Source of the DNA: Marinobacter sediminicola
GTDB lineage: Bacteria > Pseudomonadota > Gammaproteobacteria > Pseudomonadales > Oleiphilaceae
Direction of reading: 5' to 3'
Assembly (NCBI RefSeq): GCF_031157525.1
Contig: NZ_JAVIXR010000003.1
Location: 124,001 to 188,000 of the forward strand
Length of the DNA: 64,000 nucleotides
Both the position numbers and the translations under genes were made by a program. Shown one piece after another: positions 36,531 through 46,242 of this stretch. How positions within the stretch are numbered: position 1 is the stretch's first letter; each line of letters opens with the position of its first letter. The notes beneath the pieces were generated by a model that saw only the letters and a list, made by a program, of their open reading frames with translations, was not told where the DNA came from and made no database searches.

Positions 36531-37537
36531 CAGCGCAGCACCTCCACATGAACATCGGCCGCTTCCAGTGCCGTCATGGCGGACTCAAGATCACCACCCA
36601 CCAGGGACAGCGTCAACTGGCCATAGGGCGTGTCCTTGATATGGTCGATGCGGCCAGAGAGGATGCTGAAATCCACACCGGAGGCGCGAGCCACACTGCC
36701 CAACAAAGGCTGATAGGTAGATTCGCCCTTGAACGTCAGCCGCAAAATACGGCCACTGGCCTTTTGCAGATCTTCCTGCCGCTCCTGGCTGTCGATGCTT
36801 TCGCTTTCAAACACGAAATCCCGGGTGGTGGGATGTTTGGGGTGCAGGAAAACATCACTCACAGCGCCCATTTCAACAACACGGCCAGCGTCCATAACAG
36901 CAACCCGGTCGCATACGCGGCGCACCACATCCATTTCATGGGTGATGAGTACAATCGTGAGTCCAAGCTCTTTATTGATCTCGGAAAGCAAACGCAGCAC
37001 CGACTGGGTTGTTTGCGGGTCCAGAGCGCTGGTGGCTTCATCGCACAGAAGAATGGTTGGTCTGCATGCCAACGCCCGGGCAATACCGACCCGCTGTTTC
37101 TGCCCGCCCGACAGTTGCGATGGGTATTTTGTGGCGTGATCAGCAAGACCAACACGATCCAGCAGTTCCTGCACACGGTCTCGAATTTCCGCTTTGGAAT
37201 AGATGCCCGCCAGCTTCATAGGGAAGGCGATGTTGTCCGAAACGGTTTTAGAGGAAAGCAGGTTGAAATGCTGGAAAATCATGCCAACGTTGCGACGGAA
37301 GGCACGCAGCTCGGCCGCGCTGTAGCGGGTGATATTCTCGCCATCGATCACAATATCACCACCCGTCGGTGGTTCCAGCAAGTTGATCAGGCGCACCAGG
37401 GTGGATTTCCCCGCCCCGGAATGCCCGACAATACCGAACACCTCGCCGGTTTCAATGGTCATATCAGTAGGATGCAGCGCGGGGATCGCCCGGCCGTCCA
37501 CCTGATACGACTTCTGTACCTGGTTAAATACAATCAC
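36530..37537 (-). CDS. metN: Methionine ABC transporter ATP-binding protein MetN
   Basis: 335 residues. ABC motifs: Walker [15 protein letters not shown], signature [15 protein letters not shown], Walker [13 protein letters not shown] and switch His [11 protein letters not shown]-terminal NIL domain (about residues 255-335, [20 protein letters not shown]) is the regulatory site at which methionine inhibits transport. First gene of metNIQ. I see no recognisable SAM riboswitch in the 117 bp upstream. Confidence 0.95.
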   Translation of the reverse strand: MIVFNQVQKSYQVDGRAIPALHPTDMTIETGEVFGIVGHSGAGKSTLVRLINLLEPPTGGDIVIDGENITRYSAAELRAFRRNVGMIFQHFNLLSSKTVSDNIAFPMKLAGIYSKAEIRDRVQELLDRVGLADHATKYPSQLSGGQKQRVGIARALACRPTILLCDEATSALDPQTTQSVLRLLSEINKELGLTIVLITHEMDVVRRVCDRVAVMDAGRVVEMGAVSDVFLHPKHPTTRDFVFESESIDSQERQEDLQKASGRILRLTFKGESTYQPLLGSVARASGVDFSILSGRIDHIKDTPYGQLTLSLVGGDLESAMTALEAADVHVEVLR

Positions 37538-37654
37538 GGTCAGCGCCTTGTGGGTGCAAGAATAAAGCCGTCAATTATAGCCTATTCACCGGCCAAACCC
37601 GAACCCACAAATCATCGCTAGCGCTTGTAAGGTTGGGCAACGTAGGGGATCAGT

Positions 37655-38752
37655 CTATGGACGCGTTTCAAGACCCGGCTCGAACACGCCGCTTCGATCG
37701 AAGCTATCCAGGGCGGTCTCCCATTCCGTTAAATCCAGCCCCTGGCTGGCAACCCAGGTGGGGTTAAAATAGGTGTCGATATAACGATGGCCGCCATCAC
37801 AAAGTAGCGTGACGACTGAGCCTTTCTCACCGGCCTTTTGCATTTCGCTGGCCAGGCTCAGCGTAGCAATCAGATTGGTGCCGGTAGAGCCACCGCAACG
37901 CCGCCCCAAGTGCCGCTCGAGATAGCGCAACGCAGCAAAACTGGCGGCATCGGGCACGCGCACCATGCGATCGATGACCGCGGGGTTGAAAGAGGGCTCC
38001 ACCCTAGGGCGGCCTATGCCCTCGATACGTGAGCCGCACTGGCCAGTGATATCCGATCGGCCGCTGGCGAACGCCTCATAGAACACCGAATTTTCAGGGT
38101 CGGCCACGCACAGTTCGCAGCCTTTGGCGAGGTAACCACCGTAGCGGATATAACGCCCGATGGTTGAGGAGGTGCCACCCGTGCCGGCGCTAACCACAAC
38201 CCAGCGAGGAACAGGGTGTGGTTCCCGCTGTAGCTGTTGGAAAATGCTTTCAGCAATATTGTTGTTGCCACGCCAGTCCGTCGCCCTCTCGGCATAGGTG
38301 AACTGATCCATATAGTGACCACCCAACTCACGGGCAAGCCGCTGCGATTCGGTGTAAATCTCGCTGCCGTTATCAACCAGATGGCACTCACCACCATAAA
38401 ATTCAATTTTGGCGATTTTTTGAGCCGACGTCGTTCTGGGCATCACAGCTATGAAGCGCAACCCCAGAAGCTTGGCAAAATAAGCCTCGGACACCGCCGT
38501 CGAACCGCTGGAGGCTTCGATAACGGGTGTATTCTGCGTAATCCAGCCGTTACAGAGGCCGAACAGAAAAAGTGAGCGCGCCAAGCGATGTTTGAGACTA
38601 CCCGTGGGGTGGGTCGATTCGTCCTTGAGATAGATATCGACGTTCTGCAGCCCGGGCAGATCCAGTTTGATCAGGTGGGTGTCTGATGACCGATTGAAAT
38701 CCGCATCGATACGAGCGATGGCGTCGGATAGCCACTGGGCGTTATTTAACAT
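37655..38752 (-). CDS. PLP-dependent cysteine-synthase-family enzyme
   Basis: 365 residues of the fold-type II beta-family (cysteine synthase/CBS-like). PLP Lys is in [18 protein letters not shown], substrate loop [19 protein letters not shown], and the phosphate-binding loop [20 protein letters not shown]. The PLP loop and spacing differ from CysK/CysM, and the C-terminus is longer, so the true substrate is uncertain. It lies just downstream of metN on the opposite end of the methionine importer, so a sulfur-metabolism link is plausible. Confidence 0.75.
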   Translation of the reverse strand: MLNNAQWLSDAIARIDADFNRSSDTHLIKLDLPGLQNVDIYLKDESTHPTGSLKHRLARSLFLFGLCNGWITQNTPVIEASSGSTAVSEAYFAKLLGLRFIAVMPRTTSAQKIAKIEFYGGECHLVDNGSEIYTESQRLARELGGHYMDQFTYAERATDWRGNNNIAESIFQQLQREPHPVPRWVVVSAGTGGTSSTIGRYIRYGGYLAKGCELCVADPENSVFYEAFASGRSDITGQCGSRIEGIGRPRVEPSFNPAVIDRMVRVPDAASFAALRYLERHLGRRCGGSTGTNLIATLSLASEMQKAGEKGSVVTLLCDGGHRYIDTYFNPTWVASQGLDLTEWETALDSFDRSGVFEPGLETRP

Positions 38753-38766
38753 GGTCGTAGGTCCTG

Positions 38767-38791
38767 AAAGCCGGGCACTTGGCCCGGCTTT
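38767..38791. terminator. Hairpin between the acidic hypothetical gene and the cysteine-synthase-like gene
   Basis: AAAGCCGGGC and GCCCGGCTTT pair perfectly around a 5-nt loop, 26 bp after the stop of the minus-strand gene 38818-39432. The T tract is short on the minus strand, so termination may be partial. Confidence 0.6.
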
Positions 38792-38817
38792 TCATTTCAG
38801 GGTTTCAGAGTTTTGAA

Positions 38818-39432
38818 CTAGTGCAATGCTCGCAACTGCCGAGGGTAAAGTGCAGCGCTTACTTCAGGCTCCTCCAGTAGATCAGACAGTTCAAGGTCAA
38901 CATCCGTTTCCTCACCATGTTCTGGCAGGGGGTCAAACAGCGTGCTGAGCCAGGAGGCGATTGATGGCTCCTCGTCACGCCGGTAGTCCGTAGACAATGC
39001 TTTAATCCGGCGAAAGCCGATAATGCGCTGATGCTTGGGGTCCCGGATCTGTTCAAATCCACGCCAGTACACATGATCCCGGGTGTGGAGCTGCACAAAC
39101 AAGGTATCTATCGGCTCGTTTGGCTCAACCTCCGGGCTATCACTCGATGAGGCCTCAAGGCCGTCATCCTCTTCCGATTCCTTCTTTTTCTCACGAATGG
39201 TTGTCCAGGCGGGGTACAAGACCGCCACCGCATCCGCTTCAACATGCTCACGGGCAGCGCGGAGAATCAATCCCCAGCGTGCCTTGTCGGCATCGGTTTC
39301 AAGTGAGTTGATGGGCAGGTCATAACTTTGCTCACTGGCCAGAACAATCGCCATCATCGGAGCATCCAGCTCTCCCATGGCTTCTGCCTGTGCGACTGAC
39401 ACCAGTTCTTCGATTGCCATCGGTTGGTTCAT
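38818..39432 (-). CDS. Acidic hypothetical cytoplasmic protein
   Basis: 204 residues, no signal peptide or membrane segment, no family recognised. The N-terminal third looks alpha/beta (MMAIVLASEQSYDLPINS). It is followed by a low-complexity acidic segment (KKKESEEDDGLEASSSDSPE, about residues 80-105) and a basic-plus-acidic C-terminal part (RIIGFRRIKALSTDYRRDEE). GAGGAGG lies about 10 bp before the ATG, a strong ribosome site. Its start overlaps the end of the small ORF 39429-39569 by ATGA. Confidence 0.6.
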   Translation of the reverse strand: MNQPMAIEELVSVAQAEAMGELDAPMMAIVLASEQSYDLPINSLETDADKARWGLILRAAREHVEADAVAVLYPAWTTIREKKKESEEDDGLEASSSDSPEVEPNEPIDTLFVQLHTRDHVYWRGFEQIRDPKHQRIIGFRRIKALSTDYRRDEEPSIASWLSTLFDPLPEHGEETDVDLELSDLLEEPEVSAALYPRQLRALH

Positions 39433-39569
39433 AATACGCTCGCCTCCTCGATGCCATCAGGGTCTAACAGGAAGATGATCTCCCTGACACACAGCATAGC
39501 CTGATACGCGTAGAAAGATAAACGTGGGGTTTCAATCAACAGATCACAAGCCCTCTGCCGGAAATGCAT
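39429..39569 (-). CDS. Possible small ORF (46 residues), doubtful
   Basis: MHFRQRACDLLIETPRLSFY and YQAMLCVREIIFLLDPDG form a 46-codon frame between the amidase and the acidic hypothetical gene. It overlaps the amidase 3' end in another frame and ends in an ATGA junction with the next start. The junction argues for translation, but the last codons coincide with the Shine-Dalgarno of the next gene, which could create it by chance. Confidence 0.25.
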   Translation of the reverse strand: MHFRQRACDLLIETPRLSFYAYQAMLCVREIIFLLDPDGIEEASVL

Positions 39570-41058
39570 TTTCCAGCCGTTCGTAATAGCCAAACCATGG
39601 CGCAGCCTCCTCAAGCTGAGCCGCCAGCTGCAGCAACACGCCTTCACCGCCATGGGGCGCCCCAAGCTGCACACCAACCGGCAAGCCGTCAGCCGTCCAG
39701 TGCATGGGCACGGACATGGCCGGTGTTCCGGTCAGGTTGGCAAGTTGGGTAAAGGGGGTTCGGGCCAGACTGTCCATCGCAATCTGATCCACCTGGCCAC
39801 TGCGATGCAGTATTTTCCCGGCCTTCAGGGCGAGCGTCAGCTTTGCCGCCATCTTCAAATGTGCCGGCGTGTCCAGCTCACCGATGCGAGCTGGCAACTG
39901 GCCAGCAGTGGGGCAGAGATAAAGGTCATAGCCCGCAAAAAAAGCGCCCAATGCCCGGGCGAATTCGTTCCACTGCTGGCGGCGAAGCACATAGTCTGAC
40001 AACGGCATGGTATCGCCCAGCATGCCTATCAGCCGTGTATCAAGCTCAAAATCACTGTCTGCAGCACCAAGCTGACTCTTGGCTTTCGCCATCAAGGCCG
40101 ACACTTCACCAAAATAGAGGCCGAGGTAGCACCGGGCCAGCGCCATGCCATCAAACTCCGGCCGGGCATATTCAACCTTGTGCCCCAGGTTTTCCAGAAT
40201 CCGCGCGGTTTCCTCAACGGCAGCAACGCATTCGGGAGCAACCGCGGTATCGTAGGGGGACGCGGTGAACACACCAATTTTCAGGCTGCCGGGCGACTTC
40301 TGCATCAAATCCGCATAAGCCTCGCCGGGGCCGGGAATAACGAAGGGGTCGCCGGAAGCCGGGCCACTCAGTACATCCAACATGGTCGCACTGTCGCGCA
40401 CCGTGCGAGTAACCACATGGTCTGCCGAAGCGCCCGTCCAGGCCTCACCCATCATGGGCCCACTGGAGATGCGCCCGCGAGAAGGTTTGAGCCCGAACAA
40501 GCCGTTATAAGCTGCGGGTATACGGATTGAGCCACCGCCATCGTTTGCGCCGGCCATGGGCACTACACCGGCTGCAGCTGCGGCACCGGAACCACCGCTG
40601 GAACCGCCAGGGGTCAACTTGGTGTTCCAGGGATTGCGCGAAGGCCCCCACAACTCGGATTCCGTAACGGCCTTGAGGCCGAACTCCGGGGTTGCTGTAC
40701 GCCCTAGAAACACCAGGCCACCCTCACGGGCACGGCGTACAAACTCGGAATCCTGAGGCGCAATGTAGTTCTGGAAACCACGGCTGCCATAGGTGCAGGG
40801 CCGATCGCCCTGTTCCTGAGCCAAATCCTTGAGCAACAGGGGCACACCCGCAAACGCGCCTTGCTTCGGGAAGTCCTGGGCCAGAGCCTCTGAAAACTGA
40901 GGGAAGCAGATGGCGTTCAACGAACCGTTCACAGTGGTTGCTCGTTCCACTGCAGCCTCGCATACTTCCCGGGAAGTTACTTCGCCGCGGCGGATAAGAT
41001 CGGCCAGCGCGGTGGCGTCATAACGCAGATACTCAGATTGCTTCATAGCGGCGCCCAT
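39544..41058 (-). CDS. Amidase (amidase-signature family)
   Basis: 504 residues. The Ser-cisSer-Lys machinery is visible: Lys in PLLLKDLAQEQGDRPCTYGS and the serines in TPGGSSGGSGAAAAAGV, then NDGGGSIRIPAAYNGLFGLK. Hydrolyses a carboxamide; the substrate is unknown, and there are no gatB or gatC genes nearby, so it is not the tRNA amidotransferase subunit. The start is ATG 41058 or ATG 41046, both without a clear ribosome site. Divergent from the SLT-fold gene 40 bp away. Confidence 0.88.
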   Translation of the reverse strand: MGAAMKQSEYLRYDATALADLIRRGEVTSREVCEAAVERATTVNGSLNAICFPQFSEALAQDFPKQGAFAGVPLLLKDLAQEQGDRPCTYGSRGFQNYIAPQDSEFVRRAREGGLVFLGRTATPEFGLKAVTESELWGPSRNPWNTKLTPGGSSGGSGAAAAAGVVPMAGANDGGGSIRIPAAYNGLFGLKPSRGRISSGPMMGEAWTGASADHVVTRTVRDSATMLDVLSGPASGDPFVIPGPGEAYADLMQKSPGSLKIGVFTASPYDTAVAPECVAAVEETARILENLGHKVEYARPEFDGMALARCYLGLYFGEVSALMAKAKSQLGAADSDFELDTRLIGMLGDTMPLSDYVLRRQQWNEFARALGAFFAGYDLYLCPTAGQLPARIGELDTPAHLKMAAKLTLALKAGKILHRSGQVDQIAMDSLARTPFTQLANLTGTPAMSVPMHWTADGLPVGVQLGAPHGGEGVLLQLAAQLEEAAPWFGYYERLENAFPAEGL

Positions 41059-41098
41059 TTGTTATTGTGGTGCCCGGAATGCCACGGACACATTGCTT

Positions 41099-42238
41099 AT
41101 GTACTCAAGGTTCGCAAGCTTACGTCAGCTTGCCGTTATTTTCATCCTGACTGCGCTGGCGCCTGTAGCAGCGCAGTCAGAAGAGAAGCAGCCCGAAGCC
41201 GACAGTGCTGATACTGCTGGCTGGACCGCCATTGTGAGGAACTCGCCCTACTGGGTCAGCCAGGGCGTTTACACAAATATCCTTACTATCCGCCGATGGG
41301 TGTTGAAAGAATCCGGCTACTGCTCAAATACGGATCGTCACATTCTGTTCGATATGCGCGGGCAGTTTTTGGGGTGGATCAGCAACGGCACAACCAGCGC
41401 CGCCACTCAGCAGCGCCTGAACGACGCCCGTCAGGCTCAGCATGAAAAAGGGGTCACTGAAGAGTGGATTGCCGGGGACGCAAATACGAATGGATACCCG
41501 TTTGCTCTGGCGTGTGATCAACCCCATGTAAACCTGGATCTTGCCGTTGGCCGTTATCTGGGTGCCCGGGGGAAAGATCGTGTGTGGGGTGCCTGGGACG
41601 ACCTCTCCTTCGCCACGCGCGAAAACCCGGGATCGCTCCACGATGCGCTGATGTACATTGTTCAGCTCAGGAGCGAGCAAAACCGATATACATTGCCGGC
41701 GGTTTTACCCAGGTATCTGGCCGGGCAAATCCTGATTGAAAGCGGTGGGCAAGCCCGGGCACACTCCCGTGCGGACGCCAAAGGCATTCTTCAGCTGTCT
41801 CCCTCCGCCCTGAATGACTGCCAGATCAAGCCGCAAAACTATTGGCACCGGTTGGCCCAGATTGATTGTGCATTGCGCCTGATGCACCAAAACGCCCGCA
41901 ATCTGCAGCCGGCCTTTAATGAACGCTTCGGCCACCTGCCGGAGGACAAACGCAACGAGTTGTTTGTACTCTTGCTGGTTCAGGCCTACCACGGCGGCGC
42001 GGCGCGCGTGCAAGCGCTTCTTGATGATGAAACACTGGCAAAGCCAGCCGAGTACTTTGCAGCCAACCACGAACGCTTCACCGCAGGTGATATTGCCTTT
42101 GGCATGGTGTTTCACAATCTGGGCCGGGACAGACTGGGGCTGGCATCCCTGTATTATGTGGCCGATGTGCAGCTGGCAACAGAAGCCCTATGCCGAACCC
42201 CAACTCTTGAATCCGAGGAATTCTGCGCGTGGAAATAG
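41099..42238 (+). CDS. Exported SLT-fold (lytic transglycosylase-like) protein
   Basis: 379 residues. A signal peptide (YSRFASLRQLAVIFILTALA, cleaved near VAAQ) is followed by a region with SNTDRHILFDMRGQFLGW. A lysozyme-like SLT domain then shows ILIESGGQARAHSRADAKGI and LQLSPSALNDCQI; the E of IESGG is the expected catalytic acid. Several Cys occur (SGYCSNTD, ALACDQP, QIDCALRL, EALCRTP, EFCAWK), suggesting disulfides in the periplasm. ATG at 41099 is used rather than TTG 41093. It overlaps the TSUP permease gene by 10 bp. Peptidoglycan cleavage is likely but unproven. Confidence 0.72.
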   Translation: MYSRFASLRQLAVIFILTALAPVAAQSEEKQPEADSADTAGWTAIVRNSPYWVSQGVYTNILTIRRWVLKESGYCSNTDRHILFDMRGQFLGWISNGTTSAATQQRLNDARQAQHEKGVTEEWIAGDANTNGYPFALACDQPHVNLDLAVGRYLGARGKDRVWGAWDDLSFATRENPGSLHDALMYIVQLRSEQNRYTLPAVLPRYLAGQILIESGGQARAHSRADAKGILQLSPSALNDCQIKPQNYWHRLAQIDCALRLMHQNARNLQPAFNERFGHLPEDKRNELFVLLLVQAYHGGAARVQALLDDETLAKPAEYFAANHERFTAGDIAFGMVFHNLGRDRLGLASLYYVADVQLATEALCRTPTLESEEFCAWK

Positions 42239-42996
42239 CGTTGCTCCCTGAGAGCCTGAGCCTGTCAGTGGCGATTTTCCTGCTGGCGAGTTCTGTTGTT
42301 ACCTCAATGATCACAGCCAGTTTGGGCGCCGGCGGCGGTGTTCTTCTGTTGATTCTGATGGCCACATGGATGCCGGCAGCCGCTATTATTCCCGTGCACG
42401 GCATGATTCAGCTGGGTTCTAACGGTGGCAGGACAATACTGACCTGGAAACACATCGACTGGAGAACCATTGCAGCTTTTGCACCCGGCGTCATCGTAGG
42501 TGCAGCAGCGGGTGCCTGGTTGCTGGTGAGCCTGCCCGCCTATTTATGGCAACTGACCATTGCGGGCTTCGTGCTCTACCTGTGCTGGGGACCATCGCTA
42601 CCAAAAGGCGCCTTCGGCCCGGTTGGTGTTTTTGTTGCTGCTGCACTAACCAGCTTTATCAGCCTGTTTGTGGGCGCGACCGGCCCCTTGGTCGCAGCGT
42701 TTATCAAGCAAATTCATGCAGACCGGTTTCGCACCGTCGCCACCTTTGCCACCGCCATGGTTCTGCAGCATGCTCCCAAGGCCCTGGTTTTTGGTGTAAC
42801 GGGGTTTGTGTTCGCGCACTGGCTGCCGTTCATCCTGGCCATGATTGTCTGCGGCTTTGCCGGCACCTGGCTAGGATTGCGCGTTCTGCACTCACTGAAC
42901 AATCACTGGTTCAGCAAAGCGCTCAATCTGGTTCTGACCGTTCTGGCTTTGCGCCTGATTTGGCAGGCCAGCCTCGCAGCACACTGGTGGGCATAA
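42229..42996 (+). CDS. TauE/SafE (TSUP) family membrane transporter
   Basis: 255 residues, about eight hydrophobic helices. MITASLGAGGGVLLLILMAT and HGMIQLGSNGGRTILTWKHI correspond to the conserved first repeat, and FVGATGPLVAAFIKQI to the second. Family members export sulfite, sulfoacetate or related anions. GTG start at 42229 overlaps the previous gene, so translation is coupled; why it pairs with an SLT-fold protein is unclear. Confidence 0.85.
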   Translation: MEIALLPESLSLSVAIFLLASSVVTSMITASLGAGGGVLLLILMATWMPAAAIIPVHGMIQLGSNGGRTILTWKHIDWRTIAAFAPGVIVGAAAGAWLLVSLPAYLWQLTIAGFVLYLCWGPSLPKGAFGPVGVFVAAALTSFISLFVGATGPLVAAFIKQIHADRFRTVATFATAMVLQHAPKALVFGVTGFVFAHWLPFILAMIVCGFAGTWLGLRVLHSLNNHWFSKALNLVLTVLALRLIWQASLAAHWWA

Positions 42997-43006
42997 CGGT
43001 GCATCT

Positions 43007-45358
43007 TTACAGTTCTGGCTTCGGCGCAGGTATCACGACAACACGGTTGCGGCCTTTTGATTTGGCCGCATAAGCACCTTCATCGGCGCGGGCGACCACG
43101 TGTTTCGGTTCGCGGTCTGTCGGGAGCAGTTCCGTCACCCCGATACTGGCCGTAACGCCGAACATACGGCCTTCGTGTTCTATGGCGAACGCCTCAACAC
43201 CCGCACGAATACGTTCGGCAAGGGTTTTGGCTCTGTCCATGCCGCACGCTGGCAAAATAATGCCAAACTCATCCCCACCCAAGCGAGCAACAGCATCTGA
43301 CTGACGCACCGACTCCTTGAACAGATCGGAAAGTCGACGGAGCATTTCATCGCCAAGCAGATGTCCACCTTCGTCGTTTACCGGCTTGAAGTGATCAAGA
43401 TCGATGAGTATCAGCACGGAGCTTGCGTCCTGTTGCGGCATCTCGCTGAGGCATTTGTTTAGCGCTGCGGTAAAGGCCCGGCGATTTAACAGTTGCGTCA
43501 AGCTGTCGTGGGTTGCTTCCCAGGACAGGCGCTCTTCCTGGCGCCTGCGCTCGGTATCATCACGGAGTACAAATACCAATCGCTCGTTCTGCCGGCCTTG
43601 GCGGATGTGAATCATGCTGAGGTCGACATCGAACAGATCGACGTTGGCGTTGCGAAGGGTAACGTAAAGGCTGTCCAGATCATCCCGGTCAAGAAACCAC
43701 TCGTGGCTGAGGGCTTGGTCCTCGTGGTCGATGCCCACCAGCTCAAATACATTTTTACCAACATATTCCCCACCGGCACCCAAAAAGCGGGCCGCAGCCT
43801 GGTTCGCATATCGGATAACACCGCCAGTGTCGGCCATCAAGACGCCGTCCTGCATTACGCCTAATATGCTCTCCGCCCTTAGTTGCTCGTCTCGCAGGGC
43901 GTCTTCTACCGCCAGTTCGTGGGAAATATCCCTCACAACCGTAATGGTACCCATAACCTTTTCGGGAGTTTCAAGAATTGCCGTCATTACCTGGCACCAA
44001 ACCGGCGTGCCTGCGTTAGGCCCTTGCAACTGATAGCGCCCGCGGAATACCTCCTGTTTCTCAAGGGCTCTCTGCCAGCCATGAATCACTGCATCACGAT
44101 CATTCGCGGTGACGCAATCAAACAAATGGGAACCTGTGAGCTCTGCCAGTGTCAGGCCGATAATGCCTTCAAATACCGGGTTCACGAACTCAATGCGGCC
44201 AAGTACGTCAGCCTGCACAATACCTATCGGTGCTCCGCGGGTAAGTGACCGGAAAAAGGCCTCCCGCTCTGCCAGTGAGCTCAAAACATCATCACGCTCG
44301 TCCATAACCATGTTGAATATTTCAGCCACCTGGCCTATTTCCGAACTACCGGAGACCCCCACCGGGTTACTTCGCACCCCCAGATGGCGCTCGCGCACTT
44401 GCTGCCCAAGCTCGCCCAACGGCGCCATCAGGCGACGAAAGCGCCACATGGTCACCGGAACAACCAGCAGGATCACCACCAACAACGTCCAGAGAAAGGC
44501 ATCCTTGATTCGGCTAGCCGGCGCATAGGCTTCGCGAGCGGGCCAACTAGCGGCCACAAACCAAGGCACCTCAGACATTTGCTGAACCGACAGAATGATA
44601 CTTTCCCCCTCAGAACCACGAGTTCTGGCGGTGCCCTCAAACCCGCCCACGGCCTCTTTTAGCAGCGGGTTAGCGTCGTTAATCGGTTGCATAACCTCAC
44701 CGGTCCGGCCATTGGCCAGAACCGTTCCACCGTGGGTTACGATCGCCAAATATCCGGTTTCACCAATACGGATGTCAGAAAACTCTTCAATTAGATGCTC
44801 ACCCGAAAGCACAACTGCACCCCCGAGCATGCCGATAAAGCGTTGTTTATGATCGAATACGGGCGCTGCCATCATCAGGGCAGGCCGGCCTTGATCGTAT
44901 GATCTGTAGGGCTCACTGATAAGCGGGGTAAGTTGCTCTTTGGCGCGGCGAAAATACGAGCGGTTACTAATATCCAACCCGACCAGCTCCAGATCTTCCG
45001 GGTGCTCGGCAATCACTTTCCCTTGCGCATCAATCAGGTAAACACCATCAAAAAGGTGCTGCAATGCTGTTTGGCGGCGCATCACGACTTTTGCTCGCAC
45101 CTCGAATGCGGCCTCACTCATGGTGAGCCCTTTGGCCACATGGCTGAGAGTTTCCAAGCGCTGAGCCAACTTATCGTCCAGTTCGCCAGCCACTATCTGC
45201 GCAATGGTCTCTACCTGTTTCGCCGCCTGCTGCTCAAGTTCGGACTTGCTTAAAAGTGAGCCAACAAGAGCAACCACGAGCGCAGTCAGGACAACAGCGG
45301 CAACCACGAAAAGCACAGCCCGGTTGACCAAGCCTCGCAGCCAGCGGGAAATCATCAC
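43007..45358 (-). CDS. Multidomain membrane diguanylate cyclase (Cache-HAMP-PAS-PAS-GGDEF)
   Basis: 783 residues. TM1 at about 13-33 and TM2 near 288-308 enclose a periplasmic double-Cache-like sensor (GVYLIDAQGKVIAEHPEDLE, PVFDHKQRFIGMLGGAVV). A HAMP-like linker follows, then two PAS domains (from about 365, APIGIVQADVLGRIEFVNPV; from about 490, VMQDGVLMADTGGVIRYANQ). A C-terminal GGDEF carries the active site ARLGGDEFGIILP and an I-site RQSD five residues before it. Makes c-di-GMP in response to an external small ligand, probably an organic acid or amino acid judging from Cache families (inference). Confidence 0.92.
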   Translation of the reverse strand: MMISRWLRGLVNRAVLFVVAAVVLTALVVALVGSLLSKSELEQQAAKQVETIAQIVAGELDDKLAQRLETLSHVAKGLTMSEAAFEVRAKVVMRRQTALQHLFDGVYLIDAQGKVIAEHPEDLELVGLDISNRSYFRRAKEQLTPLISEPYRSYDQGRPALMMAAPVFDHKQRFIGMLGGAVVLSGEHLIEEFSDIRIGETGYLAIVTHGGTVLANGRTGEVMQPINDANPLLKEAVGGFEGTARTRGSEGESIILSVQQMSEVPWFVAASWPAREAYAPASRIKDAFLWTLLVVILLVVPVTMWRFRRLMAPLGELGQQVRERHLGVRSNPVGVSGSSEIGQVAEIFNMVMDERDDVLSSLAEREAFFRSLTRGAPIGIVQADVLGRIEFVNPVFEGIIGLTLAELTGSHLFDCVTANDRDAVIHGWQRALEKQEVFRGRYQLQGPNAGTPVWCQVMTAILETPEKVMGTITVVRDISHELAVEDALRDEQLRAESILGVMQDGVLMADTGGVIRYANQAAARFLGAGGEYVGKNVFELVGIDHEDQALSHEWFLDRDDLDSLYVTLRNANVDLFDVDLSMIHIRQGRQNERLVFVLRDDTERRRQEERLSWEATHDSLTQLLNRRAFTAALNKCLSEMPQQDASSVLILIDLDHFKPVNDEGGHLLGDEMLRRLSDLFKESVRQSDAVARLGGDEFGIILPACGMDRAKTLAERIRAGVEAFAIEHEGRMFGVTASIGVTELLPTDREPKHVVARADEGAYAAKSKGRNRVVVIPAPKPEL

Positions 45359-45628
45359 AGCAGAGTTACTCCTCTTTTCAGAGATAGCGTAGTAATGGTG
45401 GGTCCCCCTGCTGTTCAGTTCGCTTAAAAATGTTTTCGGTCGTTTAAATTTTAGCAGAGCCTGTGCAGTGGGGAATTACAGGCCTGCAATCACCAGCACT
45501 ATTTGCCCAGGCAAATATTCGCCCAGGGAGCAATTTATCGCCCCAGGGCCGAGCATAAGCTTGCCCATCGCAGAACAGCGCTTTGCGGAAAACCTGTTAG
45601 ATACTGTTTTGAAAGAACTTTACCAACC
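45359..45628. promoter_or_regulatory. hcp upstream region with a perfect 16-bp palindrome and GCCCAGG repeats
   Basis: This gene-free stretch before hcp holds ATTTGCCCAGGCAAAT at 45501-45516, a perfect 7-2-7 palindrome. Related motifs follow at about 45518 (ATTCGCCCAGGGAG) and 45537 (ATCGCCCCAGGG), each roughly 20 bp apart. They lie 110-130 bp upstream of the candidate sigma-54 promoter, the usual distance for activator (enhancer) sites. The rest, toward 45359, shows nothing recognisable beyond AT-rich sequence. Confidence 0.5.
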
Positions 45629-45644
45629 TGGCACGGGCTTTGTT
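45629..45644 (+). promoter_or_regulatory. Candidate sigma-54 promoter of hcp
   Basis: TGGCACGGGCTTTGTT matches the sigma-54 -24/-12 consensus (TGGCACG-N4-TTGC) at all but the last position, where GT replaces GC. The start of transcription would be near 45655, about 53 bp before the hcp ATG. RpoN control of hcp genes is known in Vibrio. Confidence 0.6.
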
Positions 45645-45707
45645 TATATCTTTTTGTCCAGGGAACACCCAAGGACATTCATTCATTAAAACGTCATGGA
45701 GCAGACT

Positions 45708-46226
45708 ATGCCAACTCCTTGTTATATCTCGATCGAAGGTAAAACTCAGGGCAACATCACCGCTGGTGCATTCACGTCCGATTCCGTAGGCAACATCTAC
45801 GTTGAAGGTCATGAAGACGAAGTACTGGTTCAGGAATTCAGCCACGTTGTTACCGTTCCTACCGATCCCCAGTCCGGCCAGCCTTCCGGCCAGCGTGTAC
45901 ACAAGCCGTTCAAGTTCACCTCCGCACTGAACAAAGCCACCCCTCTGATGTACAACGCTCTGGCTTCTGGCGAAATGCTGCCAAAGGTTGAGCTGAAGTG
46001 GTACCGCACCTCGGTTGAAGGCAAGCAAGAGCACTTCTTCTCTACCATCCTGGAAGATGCCACCATTATCGACATCAACTGCACCATGCCCCACTGCCAG
46101 GACGCCGCCAGCGCTGACTTCACCCAGCTGGTAACCGTGTCCGTGTCCTACCGCAAGGTAACCTGGGAGCACGCAGTTGCCGGCACTTCCGGTGCTGACG
46201 ACTGGCGTTCGCCAATCGAGGCGTAA
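45708..46226 (+). CDS. hcp: Hcp-family type VI secretion tube protein (orphan)
   Basis: 172 residues from ATG 45708 (MPTPCYISIEGKTQGN); an ATG 12 bp upstream is possible. The Hcp fold is shown by GHEDEVLVQEFSHVV, PQSGQPSGQRVHKPFKF and LKWYRTSVEGKQEHFFSTIL. Hcp hexamers stack into the T6SS inner tube and carry small effectors. No other T6SS gene is in the window, so it is an orphan copy. Codon use is strongly biased toward preferred codons, as in highly expressed genes. A terminator follows 16 bp after the stop. Confidence 0.9.
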   Translation: MPTPCYISIEGKTQGNITAGAFTSDSVGNIYVEGHEDEVLVQEFSHVVTVPTDPQSGQPSGQRVHKPFKFTSALNKATPLMYNALASGEMLPKVELKWYRTSVEGKQEHFFSTILEDATIIDINCTMPHCQDAASADFTQLVTVSVSYRKVTWEHAVAGTSGADDWRSPIEA

Positions 46227-46242
46227 GTTTCGATTTGGTTCT

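Noticed and set aside
36548..37621. 357-codon plus-strand frame antisense to metN
   Set aside because: Shadow of metN, which carries all ABC motifs; no family similarity in the antisense reading.
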